Of a stretch of 64,000 nt of DNA, positions 29,001 to 37,862 are shown piece after piece (position 1 is the stretch's first letter; each line of letters starts with the position of its first letter). Source of the DNA: Pseudoalteromonas sp. OOF1S-7 (lineage in GTDB: Bacteria; Pseudomonadota; Gammaproteobacteria; Enterobacterales; Alteromonadaceae); assembly GCF_022347765.1 (NCBI RefSeq), contig NZ_JAKRFZ010000004.1, forward strand, positions 310,001 to 374,000, read 5' to 3'. The notes below the pieces were generated by a model. That model did not search any database and was not told where the DNA came from. It worked only from the letters and a program-made list of their open reading frames with translations. Made by a program: the position numbers and the translations under genes.

Positions 29001-29216
29001 CTGCCCGGAGCGAAGCTTAGGTGATGAACGATTCCACCAATTTGCCCGATAAGCTATGTTATCTTGTTGCACTTGCTGGCCGGACGTATACACCTGACCG
29101 GCTTGCCACAGAGGCAGCCCACTACACTCCACCGCCGCACTGGCGTTGTATGCCGTTAATGCCAGCGCTATTGCACTGAGTTTAACAGCAGGTTTTATTA
29201 TGTTAACTAGTTGCAT
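26055..29216 (-). CDS. GH18 chitinase with N- and C-terminal chitin-binding modules
   Basis: Secreted chitinase of 1,053 residues from the ATG at 29216 (GAGGG upstream). Order: signal peptide (1-27), CBM5/12 module (about 30-83), two Ig-like domains (about 90-180 and 190-278), GH18 barrel (about 320-780) with the motif DGLDIDYEYP at 476-485 and acid Glu483. SVGGW and NIMSYDLHGAWN are in place. A further beta-rich region (about 800-965) and a C-terminal CBM5/12-like module with AKWW complete it. The barrel lacks the ChiN domain and is of a different subfamily from the ChiA-type neighbour, so the two probably attack chitin from different ends or with different processivity. It is the first gene of the chitinolytic run. 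Confidence 0.94.
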   Translation of the reverse strand: MQLVNIIKPAVKLSAIALALTAYNASAAVECSGLPLWQAGQVYTSGQQVQQDNIAYRANWWNRSSPKLRSGQWQEWRKLGECRGTELPNQSPVIDIAQPQDEINVSEGEQIQFVFEASDSDGVIKQVLAYHNDTLVKVLDEAPYVLNWKARAGEHLFHAVAIDDDGAKSVSTRRTVVVNALPPEDKNTAPVARLTAELPSELEVGSQVRLTLRSHDKENDRITQALTHNGKEVKRTDLTEAHYNWSAAFAGRHEFTLQATDEHGLVSETITRTFIVKAPGDDKTSQLDCLPAGLYRTPGVTSAYCDVYDSEGREKMGADHPRRVIGYFTSWRHGKNNQPSYLVNDIPWDKITHINYAFAHVNSQNELSIGDPKAQGNAATNMTWPGKAGAEMDPSLPYTGHFNLLNRYKKQYPHVKTMISVGGWAETGGYFDETGKRVNSGGFYTMTTHADGSVNHDGINAFVASSVAFLRQYGFDGLDIDYEYPSSMKDSGHPEDFEISNQRRAGLNQSYQVLMKSLREALDKAGEQDGKHYMLTIASPSSGYLLRGMETFQTAQYLDFVNIMSYDLHGAWNDHVGHNAPLYDTGKDTELKTWNVYGTREFGGIGYLNTDWAVNYFRGALPAGRINIGIPYYTRGFKDVRGGENGLWGRAPLPDQNACPKGTGIGEKNKCGNGAIGIDNLWHDIENGQEVAAGSNPLWHAKNLQHGINPSYLAGYGLTPATDPDDVLRGDYVRHYDDIAVAPWLYNAQKKVFLSMEDTESMQTKLNYVVEKGLGGVMFWELAGDFDYHADKGEYFMGSTMTSLAYNTFNQSGTDYATAQGDAEFVVPESAVDIRFNAKNFPVGDQNYPIRPTFAFTNHSELDLSGATISFNVPVSTSAIFKSNWNARKKLGMKVEHDASNVRGNNIGGFDNAFHRFSITLKNEWGGQLQSFKPGETVNAQVMYYMPITGPVNFVIEKNGKQYAFSSEYPQLPVAKKSDDTSGGNPPSGTLCEGVELSNINHYPQWPRTNWAGTPSHALGGDMLIHNGYVYKAKWWTNATPSNGGAWQQVCSL

Positions 29217-29886
29217 AAATGCACCCTCACTTGTTTTTATTTTTAACCTGACATCAATGGAAAATGAGTTTGTTTCCATTTCGGTCCAGGCGAATGCAGT
29301 GTATCGTTCCAAAAACACATAACAAGTGACTGGTTATAAATAATAATCTAGTACATTTTTACTTTTACTCAACCACTCCCGTGAATACACAAAACATATA
29401 TATTTATGATATTTATAGAGATTATTTATTTGTTGCATTTATATGAATGCTGGATTATTTGGAAACCCCTATTTTGTATCGTATATTTTACAATAGAAAC
29501 TGGTAAGAACAGCCGTAAGGATGACTGAAACTCCCAAAACCAGCACTTTTCACCTAAATAAAAATAGGTTCACAGGCAGAGTTTGGTGCTATGAAACAGT
29601 ATTCACGCCTATCTAAATGCCTTTTATGTACCCGCAAAAGCGCACAAGAGTTCGCATCTCAGCGATCAAGTTACAAAATACTTAGATGAATACAGACAGA
29701 CTAGCCTTAAGATGGCCGCTGGGGATCTCGACAAAGCGAGCGTTATAGAAACAAGCTTAGTAATCTGAATAAACAGTTCTGGTTGTTACGAACACCAATG
29801 GGACATGAGGCTTTAAAAAACCAATAGCAGGAGGTGATGGTGGCGAAAACCCGGGGCATGGCACATTGTACATGCCCCAAAAATGC
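29217..29886. other. Intergenic region upstream of the chitinase run, with possible coding remnant
   Basis: These 670 bp must contain the promoter of the chitinolytic genes. 29217-29480 is very AT-rich; no clear promoter pair stands out. Between about 29590 and 29760 two short open frames read like protein. One begins at an ATG at 29591 (MKQYSRLSKCLLC, stop after 32 residues). The other contains SDQVTKYLDEYRQTSLKMAA in another frame and stops at about 29768. Neither has a convincing ribosome site, so they may be the relic of a decayed gene. A terminator hairpin closes the region. Confidence 0.45.
29853..29878 (-). terminator. Hairpin after the DUF3466 gene
   Basis: Perfect 8-bp stem GGGGCATG / CATGCCCC with a 10-base loop, beginning just 8 bp past the stop of the minus-strand gene. 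On that strand it is followed by GGGTTTTC, a short T-run. Confidence 0.6.
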
Positions 29887-31608
29887 TTAAATCTTACGTC
29901 TGCGGCGCACCCACAGCAGCGGTAACGCGAACAAAGATAACCAGCTCAGCGAAGCGGATTGACGTTCATAAGTCTCTACTTCCGGCGCAACACACTGATC
30001 TAGCTCTGTGCTGCCTGTCTTAGTCAATACCACAGGCACCGTAACGGATTCTGACGCTTCGTCGCCATTGGAATCTTTATCCACATTGCCAAACGAGTCT
30101 AACTTAGTCACTGTTTTAGTTGCAACTGCATAGATCGTATTGTCATCTGTGATACGGATGGCTTCGGCAATGGTATAAGGGAATTCATCACTTTTACAAG
30201 GTAATAAATCGTTGATGTTAGTTAGCTTTTCATCACCAATCTTGTACAAGAAGGCTTCACTGCGGGAATTAGAGACGTTTTTCTCAGTCTCGCCCTGGCC
30301 AACCATGTAACCGGCATTGTTAATGTCTCTGACATAGGTGTCTGAACCACTGAAGTAATTGGGGATTTCCACCAGTTTTTTGTCATTCATATCGTAGTAA
30401 AAACCAGTCACCTCGAACAGGGAACTCTGATTTTGTCGACCAACGTACCCGGCAATCACATTACTGTCGTTGATATCTAAGGCATTACCAGTTTGATAAA
30501 AATCGTCATGCGCGCGTAGGGTAAAAAATTGCCCGTCCTGATAGTAACCTGGCTCTTCATAGGCTTTCAGACTATCGTCAACCCTGATTCTGGATTTGCC
30601 CACGGCAATACCCGACTTGTTGATGGCAAACGCTGAGCTATAGAACGGGTTGTTTTCATCGTCTTTGCGTTCCAGACCAATACCCAGGTTTTTTGTTTCA
30701 ATAACGTTGAAATCTTTATCCAGCGTCCATTGATAGGCACGCAAATCATAGACACCCCGCCCTTGACGCCAGATACAAACCGCTTCAGGTTCATCTTTGT
30801 TATCACAGTTGTCGGTAATGGATGTCTGGCTGTTCTCCGGTAAGCCCACTGATGCCTGGCCCACTACCAGATAGTTGCCTTCATCGGTCAGAGTAATATC
30901 TGTCGCAATGCTGTAGCCACCATATTCAGTGAACTCAGGCTCCAGTGTAACACGCTTACCACCTGGAGATATCACTAACCCACGCGCATGCCAGTCACGA
31001 ACAAAGTAAGTTTTCTCTTCACTTTCTCCTTCAGGTGTAAAAGTGATCTTTTTATAAGGCGCAGATCCCCAGCCAACCACAGTGCCATCTGCCGCTATGG
31101 CGGTTATCGAATTGCTGACGGAGCGTGTCAGACCCGCATAGTCCGGGGATTCAACATCGAATAGGTCGATCAAGTTGACACTTGTACCCGTAAACTCAAA
31201 CCCGGCTGCCGAACTGATCTTTTGGAATTCTGCACTGCCACTTTGCGTTCCCGAAGACAAGTAACCCAACATAAAATTATGCGCTTCTGCATCGGTTGCC
31301 AGAGCATCACCATTCTCAATTTCATCCAGGGTAAAAGTGATGGTTTCGTCTCTGTCCTCTAAGACCCTTTTATAAGTATCGTAATAGTTGGTGATCGAAC
31401 TGTCTTGAAAATCGATATAACTAATGTCGACTGGCAGATTATATAGTCCCGTCACGCGACCAATGGCTTCACCGCTTTCATTGGCATCAGTGACATAATG
31501 CATTTTGCCTATGTCGCTGGTCGGTAATTCAGTGAGTTTGTAGGTCGCGGCAATCGCCTGACCAGATAGGCCGAAAATAATGCTGGCGGCCATAAGTGAA
31601 TATTTCAT
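29887..31608 (-). CDS. DUF3466 family exported protein
   Basis: Exported protein of 573 residues from the ATG at 31608 (AAGGA upstream). It has a signal peptide ending SGQAIA, then repeated short modules of the DUF3466 type (AINKSGIAVGKS, DINDSNVIAGY, DINNAGYMVGQGE, each an Asn-x-x-Gly blade-like repeat). The C-terminus is a membrane segment plus a basic cluster (SLSWLSLFALPLLWVRRRRK). This resembles the GlyGly-CTERM sorting tail used by rhombosortase, but the glycine pair is missing. The function of the family is unknown; a surface-anchored propeller is a fair guess. It starts 11 bp after the uup stop, so it may be transcribed with uup. Confidence 0.8.
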   Translation of the reverse strand: MKYSLMAASIIFGLSGQAIAATYKLTELPTSDIGKMHYVTDANESGEAIGRVTGLYNLPVDISYIDFQDSSITNYYDTYKRVLEDRDETITFTLDEIENGDALATDAEAHNFMLGYLSSGTQSGSAEFQKISSAAGFEFTGTSVNLIDLFDVESPDYAGLTRSVSNSITAIAADGTVVGWGSAPYKKITFTPEGESEEKTYFVRDWHARGLVISPGGKRVTLEPEFTEYGGYSIATDITLTDEGNYLVVGQASVGLPENSQTSITDNCDNKDEPEAVCIWRQGRGVYDLRAYQWTLDKDFNVIETKNLGIGLERKDDENNPFYSSAFAINKSGIAVGKSRIRVDDSLKAYEEPGYYQDGQFFTLRAHDDFYQTGNALDINDSNVIAGYVGRQNQSSLFEVTGFYYDMNDKKLVEIPNYFSGSDTYVRDINNAGYMVGQGETEKNVSNSRSEAFLYKIGDEKLTNINDLLPCKSDEFPYTIAEAIRITDDNTIYAVATKTVTKLDSFGNVDKDSNGDEASESVTVPVVLTKTGSTELDQCVAPEVETYERQSASLSWLSLFALPLLWVRRRRKI

Positions 31609-31619
31609 TTCAATCCTTA

Positions 31620-33533
31620 CTACTGATTCTGTAATGCTTCTAATTCTTCCCAACGCTCAAACGCGGCTTCAAGCTTGGACTCAAGGTCAGCCAATTGGTT
31701 CAACGCGGTTTGGGTCGTTTCAGGATCTTGCTTGAAAAACTCCGGTGAATTCACCAGGTTTTGCTGCTCTTCCAGCTCGTTTTCCAGAGCCTCTACTTTA
31801 CCCGGCAATGCTTCCAGTTCAAGCTTTAATTTGTAGCTTAACTTGCCGGATTTGTTTTTATTGGCCGATTTTTTGTTTTCACTCGCCTGCTGTTTCTCTT
31901 TGTCCAGCTTTTCGAGCGCTTTTTGCTGCTCCTGGCGCTGTGTCCGATATGCTTCAAAATCGCTAAAACCGCCGACAATCTCAGTTACTTTACCATTACC
32001 TTCAAATGCCCACACACTGTTACAGGTATTGTCGATAAACTCCCGGTCGTGGCTGACAATCAGGATAGTTCCCTGATACTGGTTGATGATCTCTTCCAGC
32101 AATTCCAGGGTTTCGATATCCAGGTCATTGGTCGGCTCATCCAGCACCAATACATTTGAAGGTTTAAGGAATAGCTTGGCCAGCAGCAGACGGTTCTTCT
32201 CTCCGCCGGACAAGGCCTTAACCGGGGTACGCGCTCGCGCTGGCGGGAATAAAAAGTCTTGCAGATAACCCAGGACATGGCGGCTTCGGCCCCCCATTTG
32301 TACTTCCTGCTTGCCTTCGGCAACGTTGTCCTGAACGGTCTTTTCCTCATCCAGTTTTTCACGATACTGGTCGAAATAGGCCACTTCAAGGTTAACGCCC
32401 TGCTTCACTTTGCCGTTATCCGGTGCAATATCACCAAATAAAATTTTCAGTAAAGTGGTTTTGCCAACGCCGTTGGGGCCAATGAGACCAACCCGATCGC
32501 CGCGCATGACCAGCGTCGAAAAGTCATCCACAATACGCTTATCTTTAAAGGCATGACCAATATGTTGTGCCTCGAAGACCAACTTGCCAGAACGCTCAGC
32601 TGATTCAATGTTAAAGTCTGTTTTGCCGACTTGCTCCACACGCTGCTTACGCTCAACCCGCAGTGTTTTGAGTGCTCTGACTCGTCCTTCGTTACGTGTG
32701 CGCCGTGCCTTGATCCCTTGTCGGATCCAGGCTTCTTCTTCAGCTAGTTTTTTGTCAAATAAGGCATTTTGTGCCTCTTCAACTTTCAGATCGTGCGCCT
32801 TTTGCTCCAGATACTTGGCATAATCGCCCGGGTAAGAGATAAGCTTACCGCGATCCAAATCAAGAATACGCGTTGCAACACCGCGAATAAATGCCCGGTC
32901 GTGGGAGATAAAAACAATGCCGCCTTTGAACTCTTTTAAGAACTGCTCCAGCCACTCGACGCTGCTCATATCCAGGTGGTTAGTTGGTTCATCCAGCAGT
33001 AATAAGTCCGGGTCACTCACCAACGCCTTCGCCAAAGCCACTTTACGCAGCCAGCCTCCGGAGAGTTTCTCCAGCTTCATGTTGGCACTCAGTTGCAATT
33101 GGGTCAGTACCAGCTTAATACGGCTTTCAAAACGCCACGCATCTTTCGCTTCAATGTCTGCAGATAAACGCTCCAGACGACTAAGCAAACTGCTTGAATG
33201 ATCCGTTTGCAGCGCTTCACTGACATGATGATAATCAATCAACAGCTGGGCAATATCTGGCAGGCCACCGGCGACATAATCGAATACACTGCCCTGTGCG
33301 CCCTTTGGCGGATCTTGCTCGAGCCGCGATACTTTCAGTCCCGATACCCGGTTAATTTCACCATCGTCGAGCTGAACCTGCCCGTCCAGAACCTTGAGCA
33401 GGGTTGATTTACCGGCACCATTGCGCCCGACAATACAGACCCGCTCTCCGGCTTCAATGACCGCATCCGCCTGATCTAACAAAGGGTGAGTACCAAAAGC
33501 CAGTTGGGCCCTTGCAATTCTGATTAAATCCAT
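31620..33533 (-). CDS. uup: ABC-F ATPase Uup
   Basis: Soluble ABC-F protein of 637 residues. Two ATPase domains are intact: Walker A GRNGAGKST (about residue 37) and GPNGVGKTT (about 355), signature motifs LSGGWLRKVALAKAL and LSGGEKNRLLLAKL, and Walker B LLLLDEPTNHLD and VLVLDEPTNDLD. The C-terminal ~90 residues form a coiled coil, the DNA-binding region in E. coli Uup. The family works on ribosomes and in precise excision and branched DNA. The gene follows the glutaredoxin-like gene by one base and is in the conserved rlmKL-uup order. Confidence 0.96.
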   Translation of the reverse strand: MDLIRIARAQLAFGTHPLLDQADAVIEAGERVCIVGRNGAGKSTLLKVLDGQVQLDDGEINRVSGLKVSRLEQDPPKGAQGSVFDYVAGGLPDIAQLLIDYHHVSEALQTDHSSSLLSRLERLSADIEAKDAWRFESRIKLVLTQLQLSANMKLEKLSGGWLRKVALAKALVSDPDLLLLDEPTNHLDMSSVEWLEQFLKEFKGGIVFISHDRAFIRGVATRILDLDRGKLISYPGDYAKYLEQKAHDLKVEEAQNALFDKKLAEEEAWIRQGIKARRTRNEGRVRALKTLRVERKQRVEQVGKTDFNIESAERSGKLVFEAQHIGHAFKDKRIVDDFSTLVMRGDRVGLIGPNGVGKTTLLKILFGDIAPDNGKVKQGVNLEVAYFDQYREKLDEEKTVQDNVAEGKQEVQMGGRSRHVLGYLQDFLFPPARARTPVKALSGGEKNRLLLAKLFLKPSNVLVLDEPTNDLDIETLELLEEIINQYQGTILIVSHDREFIDNTCNSVWAFEGNGKVTEIVGGFSDFEAYRTQRQEQQKALEKLDKEKQQASENKKSANKNKSGKLSYKLKLELEALPGKVEALENELEEQQNLVNSPEFFKQDPETTQTALNQLADLESKLEAAFERWEELEALQNQ

Positions 33534-33534
33534 C

Positions 33535-33765
33535 TTACTTTAACAACTCTTTTATATCTTGTTCTGTGAAGGGCCAGAACAAAGTTCTGGCACTGTCTGT
33601 TGACTTAAGTACGGGAATTGACGTCTGATAGTCAGCCATCAGCTGAGGGTCGTCCACAATATCCTGATGCACTACAGCGTCGCTGTCGACACAACGTAGC
33701 ACCAATTCGTGAGCTTGCTCGCAAAGGTGACAGCCGTCAGTATAAAACAGGGTAAGCTTAGCCAT
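33535..33765 (-). CDS. Glutaredoxin family protein
   Basis: Small thioredoxin-fold protein of 76 residues. The redox motif CHLC (Cys12, Cys15) follows LTLFYTDG, and the cis-Pro loop SIPVLK is present. The residue pair between the cysteines is unlike classical glutaredoxins (CPYC) and matches the CxxC DUF836-type group, whose substrates are unknown. It overlaps the end of rlmKL by 8 bp and precedes uup, so all three are one transcript. Confidence 0.85.
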   Translation of the reverse strand: MAKLTLFYTDGCHLCEQAHELVLRCVDSDAVVHQDIVDDPQLMADYQTSIPVLKSTDSARTLFWPFTEQDIKELLK

Positions 33766-35869
33766 GGGTGATCAACCAACTATTGTGAATTTGCTTGTTG
33801 CGCTTGAAATCCGGTGACAAAGTTTGCTCTGACACGTTTTCAGCCTTGAGCCCAAGCCCCATGAGACCAACTTCATCCATTTTAAAGCCCCGTTTATTAT
33901 TGGAGAACAACAAGGTGCCACCCGGGCTGAGGATTTTTTTCACCCATCCCAGTAGCTGGATATGGTCGCGCTGCACATCAAATACGTCTTTCATACGTTT
34001 TGAATTGGAAAACGTTGGCGGGTCAAGGAAGATCAAATCATATTGACCCTGCGCGTGCTCAAGCCACTTAAGACAATCTGCCTGCTCAAATCTGAATCGT
34101 GGGTTACGCAACTCGTTTAACGCGAAGTTCTCTTCTGCCCACTTCAGGTAAGTTTTAGACATATCGACGGTAGTCACTGCTTTTGCGCCACCGAGTGCCG
34201 CATGGACCGACGCACTGCCGGTATACGCAAACAAGTTCAGTACACGCTTGTTCTTGGCATTTTGCTGAATATAGCGTCTGGCCAGTCGGTGATCTAAGAA
34301 CAATCCTGTATCAAGATAGTCGAACAAGTTAACTTTGAACTTGGCGCCAAACTCTTCAACCACTTGCACCCGGTTTTGCTTGCTAAGTGCATTGTATTGT
34401 TCCTGACCTTTTTGCTTTTTACGTACCTTAACTGCGATATCTGAAGGGTCGATATCCAGCGTTTCCGCAGTCAGCGTGATAACATCCTGAAGGCGTTTGT
34501 TCGCGACTAATTCATCAATTTCTTTCGGTGCGGCATATTCAAATACCACGGCACTGTCACCGTAGACATCCACCGCCACATTATATTCAGGAATGTCGGC
34601 ATCATACACACGATACGCCTGCACCAGCTCTTTTTTGAGCCAGCTTTTCAGAGCTTGCTTGTTCTTTTTAACCCGGTTGGCAAATGCCCGTGATTGTTCA
34701 AAATGCAGCGCGCCGGTCTGTTCATTTTGTGCCACCTGACGCTCGTCCATATCGTACAGATAAAGAGCAACATCGAGCGGACCGTTTTTAAATTTATAAC
34801 GCTTTTTCGAGGACAGTTTGAGGGTTTTAAATAGTGCCTCATCTGTGCCGAGCAAAGCCACAGACCAGTCTTTATAATGCTTTTTGAATCGCTCCCCCAT
34901 ACCCCGGTACAGGCTAATTAACTCCGCCATAGAGCCTAAGCGCTCACCATAAGGCAAGTTGCTGAGCAATGTGCCCGGGCGCTTGGCAACGCAAGTCAGC
35001 TGGCTGGCATCCCCTTCATTAAAACGGATGTATTGTTCAAGCCCGGCGCGTTTGGCGTTGCCTATCGCGGTTTCAAGTACCTGAGCATCAATGTCCTGGC
35101 CGATGATCCACAAGGGTTTGTCCAGCTGAGCCTGTTTTAACTCGCTTTTCAGCTCTTTAAATTTGGCATCACGAAACCCTGGCAGGCGCTTAAAGGCAAA
35201 GTCTTTGTTTATATTGGCAGGCAGGTTCAGCGCCATGCTGGCCGCTTCTATCAGCAAAGTACCGGAGCCACAGCATGGGTCAAACAAAGGTTTAGCGGTA
35301 TCATTCAGCCAACCACTGCGCTGCACCAATGCCGCTGCCAGGTTTTCCCGGATCGGTGCCCGGCCTTGTTTGGTACGATACCCTCTGTCTGACAGACGTG
35401 GACCAGAATAGTCAATATAAAGGGCAATTTTTTCCTTATTGAGTTTAGCTATTACGCGTACATTGGCGTCTTGCTTATCGACAGATGGGCGTTGCTCGTA
35501 TAGATCCTGAAAATAATCGACAATGGCGTCTTTGATCACCAAACCGGAAAACTGCGTGTTTTTCAGCTCCCGATTGGTACCATTGAATTCAACCGCAAAT
35601 GTTTGCTTAGGACCAAACCACTCCTGCCAGCCCTGAAAACGCGCGAACTTGTATAAGTCATCTTTGTTGTTGATGTTTTCGTGCTCATCAATCAGCATCA
35701 TGACGCGCGTTGCAAAGCGTGTGGTCATACAGAATTTCTGCACTGCCAGACTATCCGCAGTAAAGCGGACCGAGCCAACACTTTGTTTGACAACTTCCAG
35801 TCCCTGAGACTGAAGTTCTTCAAGCAACAGGTTTTCAATTCCGATGGACGTTAAGGCGATAAACTGCAA
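33758..35869 (-). CDS. rlmL: Bifunctional 23S rRNA m2G2445/m7G2069 methyltransferase
   Basis: Two-domain rRNA methyltransferase (RlmKL) of 703 residues, E. coli length being 702. The N-terminal half has a THUMP domain and a methyltransferase with SAM site FDPCCGSGTLLIEAA and catalytic LSNLPYGER (the NPPY-type motif as NLPY), modifying G2445. The C-terminal half (from about 480) has VLNLFAYTGSASVHAA and FLDPPTFSNSKRM, modifying G2069. It begins at a TTG (35867-35869) with GAG eight bases upstream; there is no early ATG. The order zapC-rlmL-glutaredoxin-uup is conserved, although ycbX, found in E. coli between zapC and rlmL, is absent here. Confidence 0.95.
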   Translation of the reverse strand: MQFIALTSIGIENLLLEELQSQGLEVVKQSVGSVRFTADSLAVQKFCMTTRFATRVMMLIDEHENINNKDDLYKFARFQGWQEWFGPKQTFAVEFNGTNRELKNTQFSGLVIKDAIVDYFQDLYEQRPSVDKQDANVRVIAKLNKEKIALYIDYSGPRLSDRGYRTKQGRAPIRENLAAALVQRSGWLNDTAKPLFDPCCGSGTLLIEAASMALNLPANINKDFAFKRLPGFRDAKFKELKSELKQAQLDKPLWIIGQDIDAQVLETAIGNAKRAGLEQYIRFNEGDASQLTCVAKRPGTLLSNLPYGERLGSMAELISLYRGMGERFKKHYKDWSVALLGTDEALFKTLKLSSKKRYKFKNGPLDVALYLYDMDERQVAQNEQTGALHFEQSRAFANRVKKNKQALKSWLKKELVQAYRVYDADIPEYNVAVDVYGDSAVVFEYAAPKEIDELVANKRLQDVITLTAETLDIDPSDIAVKVRKKQKGQEQYNALSKQNRVQVVEEFGAKFKVNLFDYLDTGLFLDHRLARRYIQQNAKNKRVLNLFAYTGSASVHAALGGAKAVTTVDMSKTYLKWAEENFALNELRNPRFRFEQADCLKWLEHAQGQYDLIFLDPPTFSNSKRMKDVFDVQRDHIQLLGWVKKILSPGGTLLFSNNKRGFKMDEVGLMGLGLKAENVSEQTLSPDFKRNKQIHNSWLITHG

Positions 35870-35988
35870 TGTAAATACTCAATAATTTCAATTGCAGCGA
35901 GTATAACACAGCAAGTAGCAGACTGGGATATCAGAGTGGCAGCTGGCCCTTTAGCTCAGCAATCAAAACCTGCTGACTGAAATGAGCA

Positions 35989-36516
35989 TCAGGCCGTCTG
36001 AGTTTGCTTGTGTACCTGAATGAGAGGGTGTACCCTGTCGTTAAGGACTTTGATTGCCTGGAACTGCTCCAGCTCTATGTTTTCATCCAGCATAAAGCCT
36101 TGTGTCAGATTAATACACAGGCTGGTCTCATGATTGTGATCAACAATCAGGAATTCACCGGACTGACATCTTGACTGCAACGTGACAACAGCTTCACACA
36201 AAGGCTGACCGCCCGTGTAACAACTGAAAAACCAGCTTTTGGCCTGAACAGGAAGTAGGTGAAATTTTGCGGCCGTGGCATTGAGTGCAATTTGGCAACA
36301 CTGAGGCTCAGACCAGACTTTAAACCCAAGCAAATAATCATAAACATTACGATAAAACGCAGCTTCATCGACGCTCAAGTCGATACTGTGCAGAGAGTCT
36401 TCCGTTAGCTGCCTGAGACGAAAAGGCGTACACAACTGGAGGTCTTCACCCAAATCCACAAGCAGTCTGTTTCTGTGGCTACATCTTATCCACCGCCACT
36501 CTTTGGATGCTTGCAA
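35989..36516 (-). CDS. zapC: Cell division protein ZapC
   Basis: Cytoplasmic FtsZ-ring-associated protein that bundles FtsZ. It has 175 residues. The family start EWRWIRC...LLVDLGEDLQLCTPF, and the block QIALNATAAKFHLLPVQAKS followed by WFF, are recognisable. Position between pyrD and rlmL matches E. coli and supports the call, since the sequence itself is divergent. The start is a TTG at 36514-36516, seven bases after a strong GGGAGG; no better start exists. Confidence 0.8.
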   Translation of the reverse strand: MQASKEWRWIRCSHRNRLLVDLGEDLQLCTPFRLRQLTEDSLHSIDLSVDEAAFYRNVYDYLLGFKVWSEPQCCQIALNATAAKFHLLPVQAKSWFFSCYTGGQPLCEAVVTLQSRCQSGEFLIVDHNHETSLCINLTQGFMLDENIELEQFQAIKVLNDRVHPLIQVHKQTQTA

Positions 36517-36649
36517 AACTGACCTCCCGATATCAATGTGTTATGCACCTATGACCTGACCAGAAGTATATCGCGAAATATCACAGTGTGAAAATATTTG
36601 TAATAACAAATTGTTTTAGATCATTGCGTTATATAAATGATCTTTATAA

Positions 36650-36686
36650 GGAAAAAACGATCATTGTGACGTTACAATGATCGTTT
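36650..36686 (-). terminator. Rho-independent terminator after pyrD
   Basis: Perfect 13-bp stem AAACGATCATTGT / ACAATGATCGTTT (36655-36667, 36674-36686) with a 6-base loop. On the minus strand the stem runs into a T6 tract. It lies 75 bp after the pyrD stop. It separates pyrD from zapC, so zapC needs its own promoter in 36517-36650. Confidence 0.85.
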
Positions 36687-36761
36687 AATCAATGTGTGTT
36701 TAAATGGCGGTGAAATTACAAAGCAATTACATTCATATTCAGTAGCTTATAAAACCGCCAG

Positions 36762-37772
36762 TTAGATCTCAGTGATGATCTTTTTGATCAACTGAGGACC
36801 TTCATAGATAAAACCGGTGTAAACCTGAACCAAATCGGCACCGGCATTGAGCTTTTCTTTTGCCGCAGCAGCGCTGTCGATCCCACCTACGCCTATAATG
36901 GGCAGTTTGCCCTCTGTCATACGTTTTAGCTCACTCACAACCTGTGTCGACTTTTCACGTACCGGACGACCCGACAAACCGCCTGCTTCTTCTGCATGTG
37001 CCAGACCTTTTACCGCTTCTCGCGACAGTGTAGTATTGGTGGCAATGACGCCATCAATCCGATTATTGACTAATGACTCGGCAATTTGTTGCAACTGAAC
37101 CGCATCCACATCCGGCGCGATCTTCACCAGCATAGGCACTGACTTTTTGTGTTTCTCTATCAGGTCAACCTGCTCATTTTTCAGGCTCTGGAGCAGGTCG
37201 TCCAGCGCTTCACCATATTGTAAATCGCGTAATCCTGGTGTATTGGGTGAGGAAATATTGACGGTAATATAAGACGCATGCTCAAACACTTTACGCATAC
37301 AGTGGATATAGTCATCTTTACCCTGCTCGTTCGGTGTGTCTTTGTTCTTACCGATATTAATACCCAGGATACCGCTGTACCGGGCCGCCTTAACATTCGC
37401 AACCAGGTTATCGACCCCTTTGTTATTAAAACCCATGCGGTTAATAATGGCATTGGCTTCTGGCAAGCGGAATATCCTAGGTTTATCATTACCTGCCTGA
37501 GGTTTAGGTGTAACCGTACCCACTTCAATAAAGCCAAAGCCCATCTGGCTGAACGCATCAATACATTCTGCATTTTTGTCGAGTCCCGCAGCTAACCCCA
37601 CCGGGTTGTCAAACTCCAGGCCAAGGAAAGTAACCGGTTTCTTTGGAAGTGACTGTGACCAGGCCATACTTAATGGGGTGTTCGCGAAGCGGCGTAAATT
37701 TCCGAGCGCAAAATCATGAGCCCACTCGGCATCTTTACTGAACATATAACGACGCGCTAAATCATAAAACAT
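36762..37772 (-). CDS. pyrD: Dihydroorotate dehydrogenase (quinone), class 2
   Basis: Membrane-associated FMN enzyme that oxidises dihydroorotate to orotate with quinone, step four of pyrimidine synthesis. It has 336 residues, the same as E. coli PyrD. It has the N-terminal amphipathic class 2 extension ([19 protein letters not shown]), the FMN site [18 protein letters not shown], the catalytic Ser block [14 protein letters not shown] and the late IGVGGIDSA. The start is the ATG at 37772 after AAGGAG. A large hairpin lies in its leader at 37863-37901. Confidence 0.97.
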   Translation of the reverse strand: MFYDLARRYMFSKDAEWAHDFALGNLRRFANTPLSMAWSQSLPKKPVTFLGLEFDNPVGLAAGLDKNAECIDAFSQMGFGFIEVGTVTPKPQAGNDKPRIFRLPEANAIINRMGFNNKGVDNLVANVKAARYSGILGINIGKNKDTPNEQGKDDYIHCMRKVFEHASYITVNISSPNTPGLRDLQYGEALDDLLQSLKNEQVDLIEKHKKSVPMLVKIAPDVDAVQLQQIAESLVNNRIDGVIATNTTLSREAVKGLAHAEEAGGLSGRPVREKSTQVVSELKRMTEGKLPIIGVGGIDSAAAAKEKLNAGADLVQVYTGFIYEGPQLIKKIITEI

Positions 37773-37862
37773 GGAGACTCCTTAAGTTCCTAGTAACGTA
37801 TGACACCACTGCGCATTCATGCGTAACCAGCTTGGAGGATAAAATCTGCCGCTAACTGCGTT

